From: Isochrysis galbana
Taxonomy: Eukaryota; Haptophyta; Isochrysidales; Isochrysidaceae
Reading direction: 5' to 3'
NCBI GenBank assembly: GCA_018136815.1
Contig: CM030933.1
Span: 868,001-932,000, forward strand
DNA length: 64,000 nt
Translations under genes and position numbers: made by a program
Part shown: positions 55,351-64,000 of the stretch, piece after piece
How the letters are laid out: every line of letters begins with the position of its first letter
Position numbering within the stretch: position 1 is the first letter of the stretch
Notes under the pieces: model-generated
What the model saw: only the letters and a program-made list of their open reading frames with translations
Told to the model about the DNA's origin: nothing
The model's database searches: none

Positions 55351-56278
55351 GCCTTATAGTAGCCTGAACCTCCAAGAATATTTTTTATGAGAGCGCACTG
55401 CTCAAGACAATAGACAACAAACAAATTTTCAAATAAATTAAATTAAAGCTACCAATAGTCAATAGTAGTACACAAAATTCACGAGACGATAGGTTGTGAC
55501 AACGAGAGCACGAGCAGGTATTATGCATATTGGGCCCCGAGACTTCATCCCCAATGTTCCCATGTATCAACAAGATCAAGATCAATAAGAGTGCGGGGGG
55601 GGGGGGGGGCGGGGGGCGGTGTTACTACCACCCTCAGTACTTCTTCTGCCCACAAGCCTAAAGCCACGCCTCTCGATAGCCTCTTTTTCATCCCATCCAC
55701 ATTCGCCATGACACCACGGCACATGGGCCTAGCTAATGCCGGCTGGCTATGAGCAAGCTGCCTTGGTTGACCCCATCGCGCAGGAGCGAGACGACCAATC
55801 ACAAGCTTAGGGCATCGAGTATCCCGAAGCAATGAACATAACATGAGGAGAGCCGTCTCCGCCCATCAACTTCCCACCTTGTCGAGCTTGAGCGTTCAAT
55901 ATGCGGTTTTAGGGTACCCTCCGTACATAGACGTGCTGCAAGGCAAGCACATTCACGAGGCGTTCGCCCTGCCGAGACGTCCACCACGCAACCGCGCACC
56001 TTGCTCTCGCCACCATCAACGGCCACTTGCCGTAGGCTAGACGCTAGTCTTAAAACACGAGAACCTTCGTTCGACGAATCCCACATTCGTTGCGGCCTTT
56101 GCGCCCTGCGCACCTCCGACCCCGTCATAGGCGGTCTGCAATTCAAACTGAACGACCCATGCCGGCTCTTCACCGATGACGACAGTTTGCCGTCTTGAGC
56201 TGCTACATTACATGAAAGATCTGCCGGTTCGACGATTGGGTAAAGACGTCGAGGAACATTCGTTGCATCTTGTGTGCT

Positions 56279-59200
56279 TTAGATGGCCGAGACGCATTGA
56301 TACACGCTCTCCATGTATTCATCCGTCACAGCAGTTGGGGAGACGAAGTCCCACGTTGAAACGTTATACTCGTTGCGATGGAGCGGGTCAACCTGAATGT
56401 TGTAGGCGGCGGGAATCATGAAGGCACTCACGTGTGGGGATCAGCAAGACACACGCTATCCTCAATAGTGACGACGATGGCTCACCTCTGCTCTGTCCGC
56501 CTCGGCAATGTCGCCCGCGGTTCGCTGCGCTTGCGTCTCCTTGTCCTTCTTGCGCTTGGGAGCGCCTTTCACGCCCTTCATAGGTGAAGGTACCTGAGGA
56601 CGAAAGCATCCGGATACAGCCACTTGAGGCGATGAGGCATCCTGTCACAATGGGAAGAGTGCGTAGGGGATAACCAAGTAGGCGACCACGCCGCCAGTCG
56701 GACCTTGCAGAGAGCGACGATGTCCCAATCCACGCCAGCAAAGTACTTGTGCTCCTTGACTTCGGCGGCGGCACGGCGCCCAGAGCCAAGGCGGGTGCTG
56801 GCGTCTTGATCTAAGAGTGCCTACGTGGTACGTCGGCAGGTCGAGGCGGGTCGGGGTAAAGTCTCGCGCCGCCTAGCGTCCAAGTTGTTACGAGCTCGTG
56901 ACGGAGCGGGCCAAGTTGGGCGATCGAATGGCGCGCTTGGCATGGACTGCGAGGACGCCGCCGCACCTCCGCGAACGAGCCACACACGGCGGACGGCCAG
57001 TTGCCACCGCGATAAATTGGCGAATCGGTGTCCCGCGCGGAGAAGGGTAAGGAGCCGTGTGTAAATTCGTAGGTGAGCACCCCCACGGTGTACCAGTCCG
57101 CTGAGCGGCCATATGGTGTACGGCGGCGGCGAGCCCAACGGACTTCCGGGGCCATGTAGCAGTCAGTTCCCACACGTGAAGATCGGTACGGATTGCGTTC
57201 CGAGATTCTGGCCGCAAGGCCCATATCGATGAGTCGCACGTGGCCCTAAGCAACGCGATGCGATGCGGGGCCGGTGTGTGTATGTTCGTGTATGCGTGGA
57301 AAGGGGGTGGGGTGAAGGGGCGGGGGAGTTCTCTTGCAGGCGTGGCAGACGCCATCATGACGTTGCGAGGGAGGCGAGCCCAGACGACTCCGGACGCGCG
57401 TGCCGCAAATCGCAGTGCAAGCCCCCCACGTCCCGAAACGATGCTGCCGCTCATTCGCACACGCCATCAAGACGCCTTACAGGGCTTGTTTTCACCTGCT
57501 CGTCGATTAAGAGATTTTCCGGCTTCAAGTCTCTATAGAGGATGGACTGCTTGTGGATGTAATCCAGCACCTCCACAACCTCCATTATCACCCACCGCAC
57601 CTAGATCAAAATCAGACGGCAGGAGGGCGAGATCAGCCCTGGTGGCTGGCTTGAGGCTCTCCATCGCGGGAGGCCATGTGAAGAGGGATCACGCCCGCCC
57701 GCATCCCTTGCCGCAGGCCACGGGCGCCAGCGCCACAGACGCACCTGCTCCGGCCGCAGCCTCCGCTTCGTCAGCACAAACTCAGATAGATCGCCGCTGG
57801 GGACTAGGTCCATGACGAGGATAAGGAACTCGGCATTCTAAGGACGGGAGAAAAATGGAGTGCTGAAGTGAATCTCATGGCTATCACATCGTGTCGTCCG
57901 CTTCAGTGGCGTCCCGGCCACGCAGCCTCGCGCACCTGGAAGGCATATTTCAAGTTGACCAAGAAGGGGTGTTGGAGGACACTCATGATTTGCTGCTCGG
58001 AGGCAATCTTCTTCCTCCACGACGAGCCGAGATTTTGCTTCATGACCTCCTTTTGCATGACCTATAGCATAGCCAGCAGGCATTCCGCGCATCGTCAAGA
58101 TGGCGATCGGACACATTGGCGAAGCTTATAGCAGGGTTGGGCAGCGAGACGCACCTTCATCGCGTAGTGCACACCACAATCGCGCTTAATGACGTCGATG
58201 ACTTGACCAAAGCCGCCCTCTCCGAGAACGCGCACCACCTGCGGACGCAAGCGGATGGCGCGCCGATGGTGGAACGTGGCGATAGCGACCACGTTAACCG
58301 CAAGTCGCGCATGATATGGCGTTGCAAGTGCCACAGTATGCGATGCGCTTGTAACGTGCGCGCACCTTGAAGTCGTCTAACGTGGGCACAATGTTCTCCT
58401 TGGCCTTAAGCTCGAGGATATACCTGCGGGCAAGAGTACAAGGTAGTTCACTAGATTGGACCAAGTTCGGCGCGGAGCCAGACAAATGCAAGTGGGCGAG
58501 TGGTGTCGAGAGGAGGCCATCGTCACCTATAATGCGACGATCCGAGGAAGGCATCGAAACAGCCCGCCTCAAGAGCAGCAAGTACCTCGCATTGGGCGCG
58601 CGCGAAGATTTGGCGTGCAGCCTGATGATAGTAGAGAGCAACTATGTAAATTTTGGATGGGACCGAGTGGAACGACACGATGGGCCACACAATCCGCTCG
58701 AGCCTTAGGCTCGACGCGGCCGTGGGTTGCGTAAGAGCAGTGCCACGCACGCGCGCGCGGGCGCATACGTAAGGCATGGGCGAAAGGCTAGGCGAGGCAC
58801 TTGCTTGAGTAGATAGTTGGCCGACGCTAAGTGCAGCGCATCCGCGGTCGACCTCAGTAACGGTTGCCTCGTCTAGGAAGACCATAAGCGATGTCGACGA
58901 GCGAGGCGACAGGTATCTGGGGGGTGCGCACGGGCCAAGTGAGTAATAGGTGGGAAAGGGACGAGGGCAGCAAGGCTTTGACTCCCTCGGGCAGGGGGTG
59001 TGAAAAGCATCCGACGCACTTGAGGCGAAGCGTCTCCGCGGCCTCCGCCAGCGAGGGCTTGTCAGGGAGCTCTTTGTAGTCCTGGTCGCGAGTGGAGAAA
59101 GGGTGCGGCGATATCATAAAAGGCGTGATCGGGCGTTTGGGTGGAAGAGCTCTTGGGGCTTTGCGGACGTCGGCGACAATCCACCTGGGCGTAGACGTAA

Positions 59201-62200
59201 AAGTCGAAGAGTGTGAGAAGTCCCAAGTAGCGCATCCTCTCAATGTCGTCATCTACGTAGAGGCAAGGTGGGTGAGTGAGTGGCGGTGGTGGTGGTGGGG
59301 GGGGGGGGGGGGGGGCTAAGTTCGCTGTCATCCCCGGCACTAAAACAGGGCATGAACTTATAACGATTGTGTGATGACGGCATTGCTCACCTGCTTCGGC
59401 GGCGTCTGCCTCGGATCGGAGCAGATATTTCCGAAGAACGCCGCAATAGGCGGGGTTGTGGATGACCTGACGCGGAACATTGGAGACAGTGTGTGGGCGT
59501 AGCGTCGCATGACGGCCGCCGGGCACTCCCGACGACTTTAGCCATACATGCCCGCCAGCCCCAACTCTGGCGCGATGTGGCGCACCCACCTCCTCGATCG
59601 AGATGGCGAGAGATGCCGAGATTGTTACTAGAGGCTTCTGCGACTCCGCAAAGGACTGGGTAAGCTTGTAGAGGCGTTCGCCCTGATAAGTTGCTAAGAA
59701 GCAGAAGAAGCGAGACGGCAAACGGGCGTTTGTCGAGAAGAGCTGAAGGGCAGGGTCGGGTCAAGGATGGTGGGGGTGAGCGCAGTGGGTCGCGGCTGAA
59801 CCAGCCGTGCTCTGCCGCGCTATCTGACCTGCTCCAAAGAGCGCCCATCGATCGCAATGACAGTGGTGTCCGCATCGGCCGCGACGGCTGCAGTGGCGCG
59901 GCCTTCCTTGAGTAGAGACGTCTCACCTAGCATCTCACCCGCCTGCACGGTGGAAATCGGGAAGAGGGTGGATGCGTCGCAATGGGACATCAGTCACCCC
60001 ATTGCCCGTGGTGCAAGCAAGGTCACGGACGCGGATGTTTCAGGGGCAACGTACCGTTCGATGTCCCACCACGACTGCTTGCGCTTGGTCCGCAAGCAGC
60101 AGCTCGACTCGAAGGGCGCCCTTGACAATCTGTCCCAAAAGCGTGGAGGAGCCGATGAGATGGGCGGCAGTTGGAGGGACGGCCGTCGCACGAGGGCTTC
60201 GTCCATCCCACCTCTCCGGGCGGCAATCGTGACGGGACAGCGAGTGTCAACACGAGGGGAGAACACAATCTGCATTGCTTGCCTGATACAAAGTCGCTGA
60301 CGGCTGCCCCTCGTGTACGACGTACTCCCCCTTCTTGTAGTGCTGCGTTACAGCTACGCTCAGGAAGTGGCGCCAATCAGATTCCTGCAAATTCAGGGCG
60401 CAAGCTGAGTCTTGGCATCCGGATTACGTGTTTGGGCGGACGCGTGTGCTGCGCCGGGCTCTGAGCGCCCGTGCTCGCGCCGCGGCTGCAAACCTGCAAG
60501 TCTAATTTCTGGAGGATCCCGCGATGAGAACCTCCCGACGGCTTGATAATCGGCTCAAGAATGTGTTGGAACTGCTCCAAAGAGGCCTGAGTCGGCGGGT
60601 GCACAGGGTGCTGCGGTGAGGGGCCATGGTACGAGTTTCCGCCGACGGTCTTTGGCGGCAGACCGGCGCACCTCATCAAGGGGCTCGCTGTTCTCTTGGC
60701 GCGCGGCCTCGGAGATGTTGGATCTGCTCGGGAGACGTGAGGCGGGCAGGCTAAGGGATGAGGCCTCGCACGCCGACGCGATGTTGGGCGGCTCGTGCCG
60801 AAGTAAGCTAGCGCATCGCTCACATCCAAGTTGGAGGGCGCCTTGCTAGTCCGGCTGCGGACATTGGGAGAAGTGCCGCCTCTTGCGGCAGTGCCACACG
60901 AGCAGTCTTGTGCTAACCTGCTCTTTTGCATCTGCAAGGATGACGCCTTGGCGGTAAGGCGACACGCCTCCATGAGAAGACAGGCCTCCTCGAAGCCCTC
61001 GTGGATCTGATGGATGGCACAAAGCAATGGGAGCACGTAAGCGTAGGCCTGGATGGGTGCGCAAAGAGATATAGCGAGGCCCGACCCGTCTTGACGCAGA
61101 CCGCGCGAATCACGACCTGCAGCTCGACGCTCTGGCCCTTGGACTGGACTTCGACGGTGTTCGTGGGACCTCCTTCGAGGCCCTCGGCGCGAAGGAAGGA
61201 CACAATGTCTGCGTTGTCGATGACCTACGGCATGCCGCAGCGAGGATGAATGGCGCGGGGGCGTGCTCAATCATGTGACGGGGGGGCAGGGTATCCTGGA
61301 TAAAGCAGAGAGGAGCCGTTGCAGCTCTTCGATTGAAGGCCTAGCTGCGCGCAGCTGGCACGCACCATTTGCTTGTGGAAGGCGAACATCTTAAGGTCGA
61401 AGCAGAGCGTCGACTCAAAGATGTACAAGTCGCCAAAGTGGGCATTGGCCTGTGGAGGCGCGGTCGTAGTCAGGCGGGTGAGGCACGTCAGGGGAGGTGT
61501 GTCGGGGCGATCCATCGATGGAGGGCATTTCGAGGATGACGGCTCCCGGCCGCCACGGTTGTTACGCTACGACGCGGTCTCACCTCTTTCACAGCGTTCA
61601 CCTCACGACGCACCGAGCACTGGTAAACCCCGAGGAGCTTCTGATCGGATGAGAGGCCGAACATCGTACGGGTGCGCGCGATGTCGACGGACGGCGGTGC
61701 ACCGGCTCCCCGATGCGCCCCCCCCGCCGGGGGCTGGCTCTTGACGACCGCCTCGCGCATTCGCCCCGAGAGCTCGGAGATACGCTCGGAGAGATACGTG
61801 GCAACGACCTACGCGAAACGGCACGCGAGCCGGTGAGAAATAGCAGGCGGATCGAGCGAGAGGCTTTCAGGCCGGGGGGGCAGTGTTGGTGAGGAGACAT
61901 GCCCATCCCCCAGTGACCCATGGTTGACCCACCTTAAACAGCTGACCGGCGGCGACGGAGTCCTCCGCTAGCATGGTAAGCAGACTCTTTTGGTCAACTT
62001 CGAGCACAGTGATGTCGGTAGCGGCGACTGCCGCATTCGTCGTCGGGTGACCAAGCAGGAGGGAAAGCTCACCCAAGACATCGCCAGTCTATGGGCGATC
62101 ATGTTCACGAGTGGGCGAGGGCGCTCAATGAACGTTGGGAGGAAAGGCACGGGCTATCGTGTCAAGCTGCCAAGACGGGCTGCACAGGGACAAGCTAGAG

Positions 62201-63079
62201 CACCAATACCGGAAACGCGGCGGGTGTCGCGAGCACAGAGTTAAAGGGGAATTCAAAGACCGGCGCGCACCTGACGCGTGGCGAGTGGAAGGTCTTTCGC
62301 GCCTTTGCGAGTGAGGACGAGCTCCACTCGCCCCTCCTTAATGTAGAACATTTTCTCCGAGGCGACGCCCTTGAGCGAAGGATGGGGGAGGGGAGGAGGA
62401 GCGGTTAGCATGTTTGAGCGTAATGAGTGTCATTGTGCTCGGGGCGGCCCGCAAAGGGCAAGAATTGCACCACGGTATGCAGGCGCGGCCAGCGCACCTG
62501 TTCGATAAGCGTCTCGCCTGCGTTGAGCTGGCGAAGGGCGCCGGACGCGGCGAAGATGCGCTCCACAAACTCGAGCATTGACTTGTCAGTCGGCGGACGG
62601 TGTGGGGGCGCATACAGATCGCCTGCACCACCCGCCCGGGAGCTGCTGTGACTACCGCCCGAGGCGATGCCGCTGATGAACTTTTTGGTCGTGCGGAAGG
62701 AAGAGGACTTGGAGTGGGTCCCCAGGGACTAGCGGACAGTTGGAGATGCGTTTGGTAAGGTAATGGCGCCAGGTGTCATCGAGGCGTGAGGCGCAAGGCT
62801 GTGCAAAGTTGGAGTGCACGAGGTGGTACTAAAAATGAAGAGGGGAGGGTAGATGAGGCTGGGAGGGTAGGGGACGTTGGCGGCGGTAGTGGGATCAGCT
62901 TGGTGTTGGGCGATGGGAGCCTGTTCTGTTTGCACTAGCCTATGGTGAGACAATGGTGGCGAGAACGCCCTTGGCACAAGCAGCGTCGAGGCCGGTGCGA
63001 ATCGTGTCCCCGCACGCCTCTATCCCCTCACCCAACCTGCGCGAGGTGACGTCTTCCTTGGCAGCACGTTTCGGCTCAT
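56279..63079 (-). CDS. CNB-GRAM-CNB-RGS protein kinase with GRK-type AGC catalytic domain
   Basis: Predicted cyclic-nucleotide-sensing Ser/Thr kinase. Exons: 63079-63032 (tentative ATG), 62728-62498, 62369-62271, 62088-61933, 61808-61584, 61449-61366, 61224-61117, 61006-60918, 60807-60633, 60586-60494, 60384-60283, 60129-60055, 59942-59829, 59742-59590, 59466-59391, 59252-59185, 59081-59020, 58916-58853, 58621-58527, 58423-58366, 58238-58155, 58061-57936, 57837-57745, 57600-57496, 57245-56967, 56820-56704, 56641-56486, 56392-56279; 1,082 residues, all in phase. CNB1 about 75-200 ([18 protein letters not shown], phosphate-binding Arg absent). GRAM about 220-345 ([20 protein letters not shown]). 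CNB2 about 430-570 ([17 protein letters not shown], Arg present). RGS about 585-705 ([25 protein letters not shown]). Kinase about 722-980 ([46 protein letters not shown]). DMG recalls the DLG of GRKs. One intron is GC-AG. Confidence 0.88.
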
Positions 63080-63914
63080 GCTCGAGAACGGGGCCGCTCT
63101 CGTCTCGTTCTCGCACGGCAAGCCTCCCGTAATGGGTTGAGTGAATAGGTGAACGGCAAATTGGGTCGCGCGAGGCGGTGTGTGGCATGTGAATGAGTGA
63201 CGAGGGCATGAGCATCACGAGCCGTGTGTGCCGCAGTGGGGGAGGTGAGGAGGGCGCAGCATGCGCTCGTTGTGCAATTGAGTCAATCTCTAAGCTCGCT
63301 TTATGTGTCCCTCCTGGCTGCTCATGGTGCGGCCAACAAGGCGTGTGAGGCATCGACGGTTTGGAGGGATCATGAAGGATGCGAGGGCACCGCATATGAC
63401 CATTGGCTTCCCTTCCTCTCCCTCTGTCCCTTGGCCCTATGGCGTCACTGAACCCTGGAATACTAGATGTGCGATGGGCGGGCCGTGCGCAGAGATCACG
63501 CAACGCCCCAGGGGCCGCGTGGAGCACGTTGCCCTTCCCTTCTTCCCTCTCCCCTCCCTCCCTCTCCCTCCCTCCCTCTCCCTCCGGCCCGCTTCTCCCT
63601 CTCTCCCTCCCATCCTCTCTCTCCCCCCCCCCCCCTTCTCTCTGCTCCTATCTCTCTGCGTTGTGGCCTTTCCCTTGTGGGCAGAGGGGGGAGAGGATGG
63701 CGAAAGAAGCGAGAGGGCTGGGAAGGCTTAGAGGGTGAAGAGGGACGTCCCTTGGGGTCTCGCACGGCGCGTCCTCCCTCCCTCCCTTGCCGCCTGCCAG
63801 CCTCCCTTGCTCCTTATCCTTCCGTCCCTCCCTCCATGCCCATCCCCACCTCCCTCTCCCTCCATCCCTCCATCCCTCCACCCCTCTCCCTCTCCCTCTC
63901 CGCTTCTCTCTCCG

Positions 63915-64000
<86 letters not shown>
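63080..64000. other. Right-edge intergenic region ending in a pyrimidine repeat
   Basis: 63080-63520 has no recognised gene; it may be the promoter or an upstream exon region of the kinase gene. 63530-63640 and 63770-64000 are C/T-rich. Confidence 0.5.
63919..64000. repeat. (CT)n microsatellite running off the window edge
   Basis: At least 40 uninterrupted CT units reach the last base, so its full length is unknown. Confidence 0.97.

Larger units (their letters stand above)
52404..56278. other. Intergenic region with three tandem-repeat arrays
   Basis: 52404-53180 has no gene. Arrays lie at 53185-53780, 53810-53990 and 55100-55350 (own entries). 54180-54690 has overlapping frames of about 170 codons without an ATG start or motif. 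55380-56278 has no gene. Confidence 0.55.

Noticed and set aside
54927-55424. Protein frames SPSPTSKKSAQ and LMWVMVIERFS
   Set aside because: The 33-bp minisatellite is a multiple of three and stop-free in several frames; no independent coding evidence.
62729-63527. Minus-strand frames as N-terminal exons of the kinase
   Set aside because: No conserved motif and phases do not join to 62728. A 16-codon exon at 63079-63032 fits phase and has an ATG, so it was preferred but is marked tentative.
1-64000. tRNA, rRNA and spliceosomal RNA genes
   Set aside because: I looked for B-box-like GGTTCGA strings and familiar snRNA blocks and saw none convincing; a covariance-model scan would be decisive.

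Overview
The window is nuclear DNA of a eukaryotic alga. GC-rich genes are split by short introns (mostly 70-300 nt). Splice donors are dominated by GTGCGY, GTGAG and GTGGG, with some GC-AG introns. One protease carries a signal-plus-transit leader of the kind used by secondary plastids, and intergenic DNA is full of (CT/GA)n tracts and young dispersed repeats. A haptophyte-type alga fits best; this is inferred from style, not from a marker gene.

Layout. 306-6417 (-): an eight-repeat propeller-like protein running into a long disordered region and a tRNA m3C methyltransferase (METTL2/6/8 type), which may be one fused gene. 7682-9748 (+): plastid-type FtsH, divergent from the previous gene across mirror-image pyrimidine tracts. 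12176-13399 (-): unrecognised protein with a Cys-rich tail. 15726-17912 (+): mitochondrial EF-G1. 19092-19742 (+): RING-between-RING protein. 21108-23321 (-): PH-domain AGC kinase (Akt-like). 24737-26838 (+): Glu-rich protein split by a 917-bp insertion with a 17-bp target duplication. 27447-28187 (+): mitochondrial ribosomal uL5. 28.4-32.5 kb: two facing copies of a mobile element, one with a 703-codon CCCH-finger ORF. 32909-36736 (+): SMC4. 37.2-38.9 kb: nested repeats. 39538-40557 (-): TPT/EamA transporter. 43431-45969 (-): DNAJC16-like J protein. 46.8-47.5 kb: inverted copy of the 37-kb repeat. 48674-52403 (+): LTV1 in 11 exons, the first being only the ATG. 52.4-56.2 kb: minisatellites. 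56279-63079 (-): a 28-exon kinase gene. 63.5-64 kb: pyrimidine repeat.

The outstanding object is the last gene. Manual splicing with every exon in phase gives about 1,082 residues in the order CNB - GRAM - CNB - RGS homology - GRK-type AGC kinase. It joins the CNB-GRAM-CNB sensor arrangement of Dictyostelium GbpC/GbpD to a G-protein-coupled-receptor-kinase-like catalytic half. I do not know this architecture as a described family.

The housekeeping genes (SMC4, LTV1, EF-G1, uL5m, FtsH, DNAJC16, m3C methyltransferase) are unrelated neighbours, as expected of a eukaryotic chromosome. No operon-like logic is seen. All exon junctions were read by eye from codon phase, splice motifs and family motifs; none has transcript support here.
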